A stretch of DNA of 26,538 nt from Clostridia bacterium (GCA_900766045.1 CAAFTW010000069.1:1-26538); one strand, 5' to 3'. Shown: positions 1 to 7,665, counted from the stretch's first letter. Made by a program: numbers and translations. Notes: generated from the sequence alone by a model not told the origin.

Positions 1-582
1 GAAAGAATTAGGAGGGGTAATGATGGAACAGTAGATGCTCGAGATTCCTTTTACACAAACAGATGCGCATCCGCGTCTGATCTGGATGCAATAGAGTCTG
101 TTTATAACCGAATTCATGATGCGGAGGAAAAAGGAGAAGTCACAACGGGCTGGATCCGGTCGGTATACCCGGTTCGCGCTACGGCGGAAGCGGCCTTGCG
201 CAGGCAGGATTTGTTCGTGGAGAAGGATATGGCGGATGGCGGCCGGATTGTGGGTACGGCGATTATCAATCAGACGCAGGTGGATGTCTATGACGGCGCT
301 GACTGGCAGTATGATGCTCCTGAGAGTCAGGTCATGGTCCTGCATACTCTGGTGATTGATCCTGCGGTAAGGGGACATGGATATGGGAAAGCCTTCGTGC
401 AGTTTTACGAACAGTATGCGGAAGAGCATGGCTGCAATTATCTTCGAATGGACACGAATGAGCGCAACCGGAATGCGCGGAGTTTTTATACCCGGCTGGG
501 TTACCGGGAAGCGGATATCGTACCTTGTGTCTTTAATGGAATTCCGGATGTGAGTCTGGTGCTGCTGGAAAAGAAGCTGTAA
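1..582 (+). CDS. GNAT family N-acetyltransferase, 5' end unresolved
   Basis: Predicted acetyl-CoA-dependent N-acetyltransferase of the GNAT fold; substrate unknown. The frame is open from the first base of the window. The conserved part begins near 61 with RCASASDLDAIESVYNRIHD and runs through HTLVIDPAVRGHGYGKAF (the acetyl-CoA pyrophosphate loop R/Q-x-x-G-x-G/A) to ARSFYTRLGYRE, a standard GNAT C-terminus. Homologues usually start only about five residues before this conserved part, but no ATG, GTG or TTG lies in frame there. The first in-frame alternative start is TTG at 196, which would cut off the first helix. A strong AGGAGG at 11-16 instead serves ATGs at 20 and 23 in another frame that stop at once (MMEQ, stop at 32-34). 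The gene may begin before the window, use an unusual start, or carry a 5' frameshift. The fold assignment is secure; the start is not. Confidence 0.75.
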   Translation, partial: ERIRRGNDGTVDARDSFYTNRCASASDLDAIESVYNRIHDAEEKGEVTTGWIRSVYPVRATAEAALRRQDLFVEKDMADGGRIVGTAIINQTQVDVYDGADWQYDAPESQVMVLHTLVIDPAVRGHGYGKAFVQFYEQYAEEHGCNYLRMDTNERNRNARSFYTRLGYREADIVPCVFNGIPDVSLVLLEKKL

Positions 583-617
583 TCGGCAGGAAGAATATGA
601 ACGGAAAAGGGGAAAGC

Positions 618-1127
618 ATGATCAGTTTGAAGCTCTATGAAGATATCCAGAATTACATTGATGAACACTATCTGGCTGCAGAACTGCAGGGTGATCTGGA
701 GGATTTTCTCATCCGGGATCAGGCAGCAGTGGGAAAAGCCCCAGGAGAAAAACCGGCCGCAACGCTTGAAGACGCCCTGGGCCAGATCGATGAGAGTTTT
801 TCTGAAATGCTTCTCCGGAAAATCGATGAATCCGGGATGACGGATGCCCAGTGCTATAAAAAGGCGAACATCGACCGCAAGCTCTTCTCTAAGATCCGTA
901 CGGATAAAAACTACAGGCCGTCCAAGACCACGGTTCTGGCTTTTGCCATTGCCCTGGAACTTCCCTTGCCGGAAGTGAAGGAGATGCTGATGAAGGCAGG
1001 CTTTGCCCTGTCTCACTCCAGTAAATTCGACATCATCGTGGAATATTTCCTCGCGCATGGGAATTACAATCTCTTTGAAATCAATGAGGCCTTATTCGCT
1101 TTTGATCAGAAGCTGATCGGCGGATAA
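618..1127 (+). CDS. HTH-like conserved protein paired with a VWA gene
   Basis: About 169 residues. The N-terminal half has an acidic helical segment (LYEDIQNYIDEHY). The C-terminal half resembles a Xre-like helix-turn-helix: MTDAQCYKKANIDRKLFSKI, then PSKTTVLAFAIALELPLPEV, and it ends in FEINEALFAFDQ. I know this type as a conserved small protein found next to VWA-domain genes in clostridia, but it has no established function. Two starts are possible: ATG 597, with AGGAAG only 3 nt upstream, and ATG 618, with AAGGGGA at better spacing. The second also matches where the conserved sequence begins. It lies 35 nt after the GNAT gene and 122 nt before the VWA gene, same strand. DNA binding is inferred from the helix pattern only. 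Confidence 0.75.
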   Translation: MISLKLYEDIQNYIDEHYLAAELQGDLEDFLIRDQAAVGKAPGEKPAATLEDALGQIDESFSEMLLRKIDESGMTDAQCYKKANIDRKLFSKIRTDKNYRPSKTTVLAFAIALELPLPEVKEMLMKAGFALSHSSKFDIIVEYFLAHGNYNLFEINEALFAFDQKLIGG

Positions 1128-1193
1128 GAAAATGAAATGTCGCTTCGCATGCGACCAGATGGAGACCGGAAACTTCTACAATATGGCTGTAAG

Positions 1194-1221
1194 TTGAAAA
1201 AAATCACTTGCAGTTTGTAAT
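1194..1221 (+). promoter_or_regulatory. Possible promoter of the VWA gene
   Basis: TTGAAA at 1194-1199 and TGTAAT at 1216-1221, with a 16-nt spacer (or TAATTT at 1218-1223 with 18), lie 30 nt before the VWA gene. A small hairpin, GTCGC/GCGAC, occurs upstream at 1140-1156. The match is moderate. Confidence 0.35.
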
Positions 1222-1249
1222 TTGTCAGAAGGAAAATCCAGGAGGCAGC

Positions 1250-1906
1250 ATGATGAAGAAGAATTTAACAGAAATCGTATTTATCCTTGATCGAAGCGGA
1301 TCTATGAGCGGACTGGAATCCGACACCATTGGCGGCTTCAATTCCATGATCCGGAAGCAGAAGAAGGAAGATGGACAGGCACTGATTTCTACCGTACTCT
1401 TCAACAACAGCAGCGAGCTTATTCACGACCGTGTGAATGTGCAGAAGCTGAATGATCTGACGGAGAAAGAGTATTCTGTGGGCGGCTGCACGGCCCTGAT
1501 CGATGCCATCGGCGGGGCGATTCACCACATCGATAACATCTATAAATACGCGAGGGAAGAGGATATTCCGGAGCATACGATGTTCGTGATCACAACGGAC
1601 GGAATGGAGAACGCCAGCTGCCGCTATTCCAGCGGCGAAATGAAGCGGATGATCGAGCGGAAGAAAGAGGAATCCGGCTGGGAGTTCCTCTTCCTCGGAG
1701 CCAACATTGATGCCGTGGAAACCGCGAGACACATCGGAATCGATGAGGACCGGGCTGTTAATTACAACTGTGACAGTGAAGGAACCGCCCTCAACTATCA
1801 CGTGCTCGGTGAAGCGATCCGATCGGTCCGGAAGAGCAGACCTCTCGATAAGGGCTGGAAGAAGCGGATTGACGAGGACTATCAGAAGCGCGGACAAAAG
1901 AAATAG
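1250..1906 (+). CDS. VWA domain protein with intact MIDAS motif
   Basis: A 218-residue cytosolic von Willebrand factor type A protein; no signal peptide or membrane segment. The metal-ion-dependent adhesion site is complete: D14-x-S16-x-S18 in FILDRSGSM, T81 in GGCTALIDA, and D117 in ITTDGMEN. Such domains bind Mg2+ and dock partner proteins. The start is ATG 1250 or 1253, after AGGAGG at 1240-1245; the frame extends further upstream to 1208 but without a ribosome site. Its partner is probably the upstream HTH-like protein, since the two sit together with no other gene between them. VWA proteins of this size occur in stress and conflict modules, but nothing here identifies the pathway. It ends in a basic tail (DEDYQKRGQKK). 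Confidence 0.9.
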   Translation: MMKKNLTEIVFILDRSGSMSGLESDTIGGFNSMIRKQKKEDGQALISTVLFNNSSELIHDRVNVQKLNDLTEKEYSVGGCTALIDAIGGAIHHIDNIYKYAREEDIPEHTMFVITTDGMENASCRYSSGEMKRMIERKKEESGWEFLFLGANIDAVETARHIGIDEDRAVNYNCDSEGTALNYHVLGEAIRSVRKSRPLDKGWKKRIDEDYQKRGQKK

Positions 1907-2026
1907 GGGGCAAGGAGAAATCCTGTGTAATGAACATGTGCTGGGGGAATGGGACTTATCCGTTCCAAGGCAGAGTTAGACGGTGGAAAGGGCTGCGGGA
2001 CCGTTGCACTAAGCGCAAATGGGTAT

Positions 2027-2046
2027 AGGGCAATGGCCCTTTTTTA
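2027..2046 (+). terminator. Intrinsic terminator after the VWA gene
   Basis: AGGGC-AATG-GCCCT gives a 5-bp stem with a 4-nt loop, followed directly by a T run. It separates the VWA gene from the convergent LysR gene. Upstream, about 1945-1970, GGAAT-GGGA pairs with TCC-GTTCC, so the whole 3' region is structured. Confidence 0.65.
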
Positions 2047-2091
2047 CGGTCGATATATCTTCCTTCAGTCGTTAATTCCTCCGAAATTCAG

Positions 2092-2985
2092 TCATTCTCC
2101 GTTCGGGGTAGTCAGAAAGACCTTCCTGATGTGATTCAGAAACCGCTCTGCAATCGGTGTGAAGCTCTGGTATTTATGCCAGATCAGATACTGTTTCACG
2201 GATAATTCCGGATGCAGAGGGCGGAAGACTAGGCTGCTTCCGACGGAGGTATTGGAGAGGCCCTTAAAGGTCAGTGAATATCCCAGGCCTTCCAGGGCAA
2301 ACATGGAAGCATTATAGGAGAGACGAAAGGTTCCCTCTAACTGCAGCTGATCAAACAGACTTCCCGCCCAGGGACGGATGTCATTTTCCCAGCTCTGTTC
2401 GGATACGAACAGGGGAAGGCCGGCAAGATCTGCTGCAGATAGGGAGTCTTTTTTTGCGAGCGGCGCGTCTTCACGCATGACAGCGCCAAAAATATCTGCC
2501 TTCGGGAAGGTCAGGTAGGCGTACTTACGGCTGTCCGGAGTCTCACAGATGACTCCGAAATCCAGTAAGCCCTTATCCAGCTTCTCCGTTACCTGCTCGG
2601 TATCGCCGCTCATAATGTGATAGTGCATGTCGGGATAACTCTCCTTAAATCGTTTGATTCCTCTAGCCAGATAGCGGATCTGATAGGACTCAGCGAGGCC
2701 AAAATAGATATCGCCGCCGGTCACATCATCAAGAGTCAGGAATTCCTGTTCGATCTTATCGGCCATGGATACCAGGTCTTCCGCACGCTTTCTGAGCAGT
2801 ACTCCTTCATCGGTGAGTGTGATGCTGAAGCTGTGACGGATAAACAGCTTTTTTCCAAGCTCTTCTTCAAGTTTTTTCAGCTGCTTCGACAGCGTGGGCT
2901 GGGATACATGCAGATACTCCGCAGCCCGACTCATATTCTCTTCTCTGGCAATCGCCAGGAAATAGCGCAATGTTCTTATTTCCAT
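2092..2985 (-). CDS. LysR family transcriptional regulator
   Basis: 297 residues, full length for the family. Residues 1-60 are the winged HTH (MEIRTLRYFLAIAREENMSR, then AAEYLHVSQPTLSKQLKKLE), followed by the linker helix and a two-lobed periplasmic-binding-protein-like effector domain (about 90-297: GDIYFGLAES, DFGVICETPD, VSEQSWENDIRPW). The reverse-strand site AAGGGG is about 8 nt before ATG 2985. It is transcribed away from the three-gene operon at 3134-5114. The 148-bp gap holds a T-N11-A LysR box overlapping its own -10 element, which fits autorepression plus activation of the divergent genes. The inducer cannot be read from the sequence. Confidence 0.95.
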   Translation of the reverse strand: MEIRTLRYFLAIAREENMSRAAEYLHVSQPTLSKQLKKLEEELGKKLFIRHSFSITLTDEGVLLRKRAEDLVSMADKIEQEFLTLDDVTGGDIYFGLAESYQIRYLARGIKRFKESYPDMHYHIMSGDTEQVTEKLDKGLLDFGVICETPDSRKYAYLTFPKADIFGAVMREDAPLAKKDSLSAADLAGLPLFVSEQSWENDIRPWAGSLFDQLQLEGTFRLSYNASMFALEGLGYSLTFKGLSNTSVGSSLVFRPLHPELSVKQYLIWHKYQSFTPIAERFLNHIRKVFLTTPNGE

Positions 2986-3022
2986 GATAATACCCCTTAT
3001 GCAAAAGATATGACGAAAAGTA

Positions 3023-3076
3023 ATAACATGATATGAATTATAGCAATTAGCGATAACTCTTTCCGTCGATTATACT
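3023..3076. promoter_or_regulatory. Divergent LysR promoter and operator region
   Basis: TTAT-N11-ATAA at 3038-3056 is a symmetrical LysR box (T-N11-A). A second dyad, ATAA-N11-TTAT, ends where the first begins (3023-3041). The reverse-strand -10 for lysR (TATAAT, read as ATTATA at 3037-3042, with extended TG) lies inside the box. The forward promoter has TATACT at 3071-3076 and a poor -35, TTAGCG at 3047-3052, 18 nt away, which is also inside the box. A weak -35 under the operator is what an activator-dependent promoter looks like. Confidence 0.6.
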
Positions 3077-3133
3077 ACATATTGTCAGAAGAAAGAAGCA
3101 GCGCTGAGGAAAAATTGATTATGGAGTAATAGA

Positions 3134-3388
3134 ATGACAATGGAATGGAAAAGTGTTCTGGAAAACCTCAGGGATGCAGGATGTGATGAGCGTTCAATCC
3201 AAAGAGCAGAACAGCTTTATGTTTCGGGTCAGGAAGGCGAATTTCTGCACTTCCTTCGCTGCCATCGCTGCAAATTGATGGAAAGTCTGCATGAGGGACA
3301 GCGCAGGATCGACTGTCTGGACTTTCTTATCCGCAAAAGTAAAGCTGAACAGAGCAAGACGCATAAAGAAAGGAATTACACATTATGA
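3134..3388 (+). CDS. Small conserved helical protein (84 aa)
   Basis: An 84-residue, highly charged protein: WKSVLENLRDAGCDERSIQR, then FLRCHRCKLMESLHEGQRRI, then DCLDFLIRK. I recognise the pattern (a helix pair with LR.HRC.LM..LHE.Q..IDCLD.LI) as a small conserved protein found next to reductase and hydrolase genes in clostridia and lactobacilli, with no assigned function. GGAG lies 7 nt before the ATG. It is the first gene of the operon divergent from lysR; its stop overlaps the ATG of the hydrolase (ATGA), so translation is coupled. The paired cysteines in CHRC could bind metal or be redox active; this is only a possibility. Confidence 0.8.
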   Translation: MTMEWKSVLENLRDAGCDERSIQRAEQLYVSGQEGEFLHFLRCHRCKLMESLHEGQRRIDCLDFLIRKSKAEQSKTHKERNYTL

Positions 3389-4383
3389 TGAAAACAGCAG
3401 AACTGAAGCTTGTGAAGGAGTGGGACAAGACCTTCCCGCAGAGCGATAAGGTTGATCACAGCAAGGTAACCTTTGTAAACCGTTATGGCATTACGCTGGC
3501 AGCGGATATGTATATTACGAAGAAGGCAGAGGGCAGGCTTCCGGCAATTGCGGTATGCGGACCTTTCGGTGCGGTGAAAGAACAGTGCTCCGGCCTGTAT
3601 GCACAGACGATGGCAGAAAAGGGCTTCCTTACCCTTGCTTTTGATCCGTCCTTTACCGGTGAAAGCGGAGGAAGGCCGAGATACATGGCTTCTCCTGACA
3701 TCAATACAGAAGATTTCATGGCAGCGGTAGATTTTCTTTCTCTGAATGAGAAGGCAGATCCAGACCGTATCGGCATCATCGGAATCTGCGGCTGGGGAGG
3801 CATGGCCCTCAATGCGGCGGCTCTTGATACCAGAATCAAGGCGACTGTGGCCTCAACCATGTATGACATGACCAGAGTCAATGCGAATGGATATTTTGAT
3901 GCTGAAGACAGTGAAGAAGCGCGCTACGAGAAGAAAGCTGCCATGTGCGCGCAGAGAACGAAAGATTATGCAGCCGGTGAATATACTCTCGGCGGAGGCG
4001 TAGTCGATCCGCTTCCGGACGATGCGCCATTCTTTGTTAAAGATTATTACGACTATTATAAGACGGACCGCGGTTATCACGCAAGATCGCTGAATTCTAA
4101 CGGCGGCTGGAATGTGATCGGCTGCGAATCCTTTATGAATCAGCCGATTCTTAAATACAGCAATGAGATCAGAAGTGCGGTTCTGATCATGCATGGAGAT
4201 AAGGCGCATAGCTATTACTTTGGCAAAGATGCCTATGAAGCAATGGTTAAAGACAGCAAATATACGGGAAATAAGGAGTTTTTAAGCATTCCAGGGGCAG
4301 TTCATACCGATCTGTATGATGGCGGAGATAAGGACTATATCCCGTTTGACAAGCTGGAAGCCTTCTTTACCGAGTACCTGTAA
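3385..4383 (+). CDS. Alpha/beta hydrolase, YcjY/dienelactone-hydrolase-like
   Basis: 332 residues, cytosolic. The alpha/beta-hydrolase core is clear: strand and oxyanion region PAIAVCGPFGAVKEQ, the FDPSFTGESGG loop, the nucleophile elbow IGIIGICGWGG (about 129-139), acid region LIMHGDKAHS, and terminal histidine IPGAVHTDLYD. The elbow is GICGWGG rather than the usual GxSxG, so C135 is the likely nucleophile, as in dienelactone hydrolases. The true substrate is unknown. The start overlaps the stop of the upstream 84-aa gene, and a RibD-like reductase follows 47 nt later. The whole operon is probably under the divergent LysR regulator. Confidence 0.9.
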   Translation: MMKTAELKLVKEWDKTFPQSDKVDHSKVTFVNRYGITLAADMYITKKAEGRLPAIAVCGPFGAVKEQCSGLYAQTMAEKGFLTLAFDPSFTGESGGRPRYMASPDINTEDFMAAVDFLSLNEKADPDRIGIIGICGWGGMALNAAALDTRIKATVASTMYDMTRVNANGYFDAEDSEEARYEKKAAMCAQRTKDYAAGEYTLGGGVVDPLPDDAPFFVKDYYDYYKTDRGYHARSLNSNGGWNVIGCESFMNQPILKYSNEIRSAVLIMHGDKAHSYYFGKDAYEAMVKDSKYTGNKEFLSIPGAVHTDLYDGGDKDYIPFDKLEAFFTEYL

Positions 4384-4430
4384 TAGTACGGTTATCAGAG
4401 AAACTATCATATACGAATAGGAGTTAAGTT

Positions 4431-5114
4431 ATGAAACCATATATTATTTGTTATATGATGACATCGGCAGATGGAAGAATCGACTGCGGGATGACGGCGC
4501 AGCTTCCGGGAGGCTCATCCAGATCGGATGTCTATTATCAGGTCCTGGATGAACTTGATATCCCGACAACTGTAACGGGCCGGCACACCGCTGAATTGGA
4601 GATGTCCCTGCCAGGAAAATTCCAGTCAGAAGATCATACGGGCTGCGGCAAAGAAAACTTTTCAAGGAAAACCGATGCTGCCGGTTATGAGATCGTTGCA
4701 GATACTCACGGTACACTGCTTTGGAATAAGGAAACCGATACAGAGAAGCCTCTGCTGATTCTTACCAGTACCAGCGCCCCGCAGGAATACCTCGATTATC
4801 TGGACCGGCAGAATATCTCCTGGATTGCCTGCGGAAATGAGCACATCGACCTGAAGAGGGCATCCGAAATTCTGAATACGGAGTTCGGTGTTCAGCGCAT
4901 GGGCATTGTCGGCGGTGCCGCGATCAATACAGGCTTTCTAACAGCAGGACTTCTCGATGAAGTGGCTCTTCTGATCGGTCCGGGAATCGACGGAAGGACA
5001 GAGATGCCATCTGTATTTGAGGGAAGAGAAGACGCCAGTCCGCTTCCGCTCCGGCTTAAAAATGTAAAGTCTTATGATAACGGAGACGTGGTGATTCGTT
5101 ATCAGGTAAAGTAA
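4431..5114 (+). CDS. RibD C-terminal / dihydrofolate reductase-like protein
   Basis: 227 residues, matching the stand-alone RibD_C/DHFR-fold reductases that use NAD(P)H. The N-terminus has MMTSADGRIDCGM, the family's substrate-loop start. The middle has PLLILTSTSAPQEYLDYL, and the C-terminal part has FGVQRMGIVGGAAINTGFL followed by GLLDEVALLIGPGIDGR, the nucleotide-binding and product-site signature. There is no deaminase domain and no riboflavin neighbour, so riboflavin synthesis is unlikely; a general carbonyl or pteridine-type reductase is more probable. AGGAG sits about 9 nt before the ATG. It is third in the LysR-linked operon. Confidence 0.88.
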   Translation: MKPYIICYMMTSADGRIDCGMTAQLPGGSSRSDVYYQVLDELDIPTTVTGRHTAELEMSLPGKFQSEDHTGCGKENFSRKTDAAGYEIVADTHGTLLWNKETDTEKPLLILTSTSAPQEYLDYLDRQNISWIACGNEHIDLKRASEILNTEFGVQRMGIVGGAAINTGFLTAGLLDEVALLIGPGIDGRTEMPSVFEGREDASPLPLRLKNVKSYDNGDVVIRYQVK

Positions 5115-5153
5115 CATTTCATTATACACCAATAGAAGGACTTGACCCACTGC

Positions 5154-5181
5154 TTGACGCTGTTTCAAACCGCGCTATAGC
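5154..5181 (+). promoter_or_regulatory. Possible promoter of the DUF362 gene
   Basis: TTGACG at 5154-5159 and TATAGC at 5176-5181, 16-nt spacer, in a 137-bp AT-rich gap with no other gene. The first hexamer is strong and the second moderate. Confidence 0.4.
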
Positions 5182-5251
5182 TATATAATAAATCTATTAA
5201 CAAGATATCATTATTTGACTGCTTTGCTGCAGGTCAGGGAGGTTTGAATAT

Positions 5252-6403
5252 ATGACAGAGAAATCAAAGGTATATTTTACAGATTTCAGGACGGAGCTGG
5301 GCGTGCCGCTTACGGTGAAGCTCCAGAAGCTTATTAAAAAGACAGGCATTGAAAATATTGATATGGACGGCAAGTTCGTCGCGATTAAGATGCATTTTGG
5401 TGAACTTGGAAATCTGGCTTATCTGAGGCCGAATTACGCCAAGGCAGTTGCTGATGTTGTTAAGGAAAGTGGCGGTCTGCCTTTCCTCACAGACTGTAAT
5501 ACTCTCTATCCGGGCTCGAGAAAACATGCCCTGGAACACCTGGACTGTGCCAATTTAAATGGATTTAACCCGACTACGACCGGCTGCCAGATCATTATCG
5601 GTGACGGACTCAGGGGAACAGATGATATCGAGGTGGATGTTCATAACGGAGAATACTGCAAAACCGCCTTTATCGGCCGGGCTGTAATGGATGCGGATAT
5701 TGTTATCTCTCTGACTCATTTCAAGGGGCATGAGCAGGCCGGCTTCGGAGGGACTATTAAGAACATCGGAATGGGATGTGGATCGAGGGCTGGAAAGATG
5801 CAGCAGCATCAGTCAGGTCATCCCCATGTCATAGAAGAAAATTGCCGCGGCTGTATGAGATGCGCAAAGGAGTGCGGATCCGATGCTATTTCTTATCCTG
5901 AGAAGGAGGTCGATGGCAGAACGGTCAGAAAGGCCTGGATTGATCCGGATATCTGCAAGGGCTGCGGACGCTGCATAGGAGCCTGCGCCTTTGATGCCAT
6001 AGAAAATGACAACTGGGATGCTCCGCAGCTTCTGGGCTGTCGTATGGCAGAATACACACAGGCCGTATGTTATGGCAGACCATGTTTCCATATCAGTCTC
6101 ATTACCGATGTGTCACCGAACTGTGACTGTCACGGTGAAAACGATGCACCTATTCTGCCGGATATCGGCATGCTCGCCTCTTTCGATCCGGTTGCTCTGG
6201 ACCAGGCCTGCGTGGATCTCTGTGAAAAGGCCGTTCCAATCAGAAACTCCCAGCTTGGTGATAATATGGCAGCTTCGGATTTCCATGATCATCATGATGT
6301 CTGGCTGAACAATAATCCGAATGTGGCCTGGAAGGAAACCCTGGAACACGCGGAAAAGATCGGGCTGGGAAGCCGCGAGTATGAGCTTGTAACAATGAAA
6401 TAA
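5252..6403 (+). CDS. DUF362 protein with two [4Fe-4S] ferredoxin motifs
   Basis: 383 residues, soluble. The N-terminal 190 residues match DUF362 (VAIKMHFGELGNLAYLRP, DCNTLYPGSRKHALEHL, ISLTHFKGHEQAGFGGTIKN). Then come two classical cluster motifs, C198-x2-C201-x2-C204-x3-C208 and C235-x2-C238-x2-C241-x3-C245, and a C-terminal DUF362 part (SFDPVALDQACVDLC). The family is common in strict anaerobes; electron transfer is certain in outline, but the reaction is unknown. GGGAGG lies 9 nt before the ATG. It stands alone, facing the LytTR gene, and is closed by the shared hairpin at 6472-6502. Confidence 0.92.
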   Translation: MTEKSKVYFTDFRTELGVPLTVKLQKLIKKTGIENIDMDGKFVAIKMHFGELGNLAYLRPNYAKAVADVVKESGGLPFLTDCNTLYPGSRKHALEHLDCANLNGFNPTTTGCQIIIGDGLRGTDDIEVDVHNGEYCKTAFIGRAVMDADIVISLTHFKGHEQAGFGGTIKNIGMGCGSRAGKMQQHQSGHPHVIEENCRGCMRCAKECGSDAISYPEKEVDGRTVRKAWIDPDICKGCGRCIGACAFDAIENDNWDAPQLLGCRMAEYTQAVCYGRPCFHISLITDVSPNCDCHGENDAPILPDIGMLASFDPVALDQACVDLCEKAVPIRNSQLGDNMAASDFHDHHDVWLNNNPNVAWKETLEHAEKIGLGSREYELVTMK

Positions 6404-6471
6404 GAAGGGATGGGTGGCAGCTGCTTCCTAAACAGAACGCTTCGATCTGGCTGGAAATGGAAGGCATTCAG

Positions 6472-6502
6472 GAAATGAAGGGGGCAGCAGCCCCCTCATT
6501 TC
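6472..6502. terminator. Long hairpin terminator shared by convergent genes
   Basis: GGGGGC-AGCA-GCCCCC is extended by A-T and, after one bulged A, by six more pairs (GAAATG with CATTTC). The total is about 13 bp. On the plus strand a pyrimidine/T-rich tract follows. Its 3' arm covers the first two bases of the reverse-strand stop codon (6501-6503) of the LytTR gene. Confidence 0.75.
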
Positions 6503-7346
6503 ATTCTTCCCTTTTTCTTTTTGTCAGCTCCAGGAACTCTTTCTTGAATGCCGTGAATTTCTTTTCTGGAACACGCAGCACGGTGTCGTTCCAAAGCGCG
6601 ATTTCACAGCGGCGGACCTGCCTGATGTAATTCGGATTAACCAGATAGCTGACAGAAGGCTTCAGGAATACATCCGGATACTCCCTGGTGAAATAGGAGA
6701 GGGGCCTGGAACAGCGGAGCTCCTGGCCTCTGGTGTGCACGATGGACTGATGGCCGCCGCTTGCAGATTCAATCCAGACCAGTGCAGCAGAGGGATAGGT
6801 GTAAACAGAACCATAGAGACTGGGAATGATGACCTGGACACCGGCATCAGCGGTTCTTTCACCAGGAAGGGCGCCGATCCGCGCGGTCGACATATCGCCG
6901 AAGGTTTTATAGTGCAGGTCACGTTCATCCGGTTCCATCGGATTGGAGATGTGTACGCAGATGATGCGGTAGGCCAGCGTTTGATCTTCTTCTGATGCCA
7001 TGGAAGGCCGCAGAACATAAGTGACCTGAAGAGTCTGGGGATGGCGGATAATCGTACCGTCCTTTTTCTTCCAGATGACCGTGTACATGCAGATGATCTC
7101 GCAGGAGATCGAAGTCACCGGGAGCGCGAATGTGCGGATCTTTTCCACCGAAAACTTCGTCTTCGGTGCATCAGAAAGCTGGGCGTTCCGGATTTTGGTC
7201 CCTGAAGTGAGGAACTGCCCGGTGCGCGGTCCGATAAAGATTGATTTCTCGTCCATGTATTTATATATATCTTCTTGGTTCTGTTCAAGGTACCAGTGTA
7301 TGATATTGTTTGTAATGGACATAGCGGTCCTGATATCCATCTGCAT
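6501..7346 (-). CDS. LytTR DNA-binding regulator with N-terminal NTF2-like sensor
   Basis: 281 residues. The C-terminal ~100 residues are a LytTR domain: ALVWIESASGGHQSIVHTRG, DVFLKPSVSYLVNPNYIRQV and the basic end LRVPEKKFTAFKKEFLEL. The N-terminal ~130 residues (NNIIHWYLEQNQEDIYKYMD, SIFIGPRTGQFLTSGTKI) resemble a SnoaL/NTF2-like small-molecule pocket. There is no response-regulator receiver domain, so it is not a classical two-component regulator; the pocket probably senses a ligand directly. GGAAGGA on the reverse strand is 8 nt before the ATG, and an extended -10 lies at 7426-7434. It is divergent from the GGDEF-EAL gene, which has repeated sequences at its promoter. Confidence 0.85.
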   Translation of the reverse strand: MQMDIRTAMSITNNIIHWYLEQNQEDIYKYMDEKSIFIGPRTGQFLTSGTKIRNAQLSDAPKTKFSVEKIRTFALPVTSISCEIICMYTVIWKKKDGTIIRHPQTLQVTYVLRPSMASEEDQTLAYRIICVHISNPMEPDERDLHYKTFGDMSTARIGALPGERTADAGVQVIIPSLYGSVYTYPSAALVWIESASGGHQSIVHTRGQELRCSRPLSYFTREYPDVFLKPSVSYLVNPNYIRQVRRCEIALWNDTVLRVPEKKFTAFKKEFLELTKRKREE

Positions 7347-7425
7347 AGTAATATTCCTTCCTTAAATCATGATACCGGTTGTATGATCGCGGGTCTGCCG
7401 GCCTTTTCTGCATAATTCGTTTTTT

Positions 7426-7434
7426 ATTATATCA
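7426..7434 (-). promoter_or_regulatory. Extended -10 promoter of the LytTR gene
   Basis: On the reverse strand the sequence is TGATATAAT (plus-strand ATTATATCA), a perfect extended -10, 80 nt before the start codon. The -35 is weak. Confidence 0.5.
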
Positions 7435-7565
7435 CTTGTTCATTCATTTATGGACACGGAATGGACGTGATTTTCATCGGATATGCCTGATTGACAAAAA
7501 TCAAACGTAAGAAGATACGGATACATCTGCAGCCGTTCTACGATGAGTAGATTGATTCTTTCATG

Positions 7566-7608
7566 GAATTCATATACCAGCTGTGCTATAATTCTATCGA
7601 ATTCATAT
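7566..7608 (+). promoter_or_regulatory. Promoter of the GGDEF-EAL gene with flanking direct repeats
   Basis: TGC-TATAAT at 7584-7592 is a consensus extended -10. The 10-bp sequence GAATTCATAT occurs twice, at 7566-7575 and 7599-7608, one copy in the -35 region and one just after the -10, 33 bp apart (about three helix turns). LytTR proteins bind direct repeats on one face of DNA, and a LytTR gene lies next door. The 319-bp gap 7347-7665 contains nothing else I can support. Confidence 0.5.
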
Positions 7609-7665
7609 GTATTTGCGATAATTTTCGGAGTGAGAACGCACTCTGCTGACGCAGCAGGAGCCTGA

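Noticed and set aside
1265..1897. Long reverse-strand frame over the VWA gene
   Set aside because: It mirrors the VWA codons; no start site or domain supports it.
1945..2045. Possible riboswitch between the VWA and lysR genes
   Set aside because: Structured, but no downstream gene on the same strand and no match to known riboswitch cores; a 3' region with a terminator is enough.
1949..2134. Short plus-strand open frame between the VWA and lysR genes
   Set aside because: It spans the terminator, has no ribosome site and runs into the reverse-strand lysR gene.
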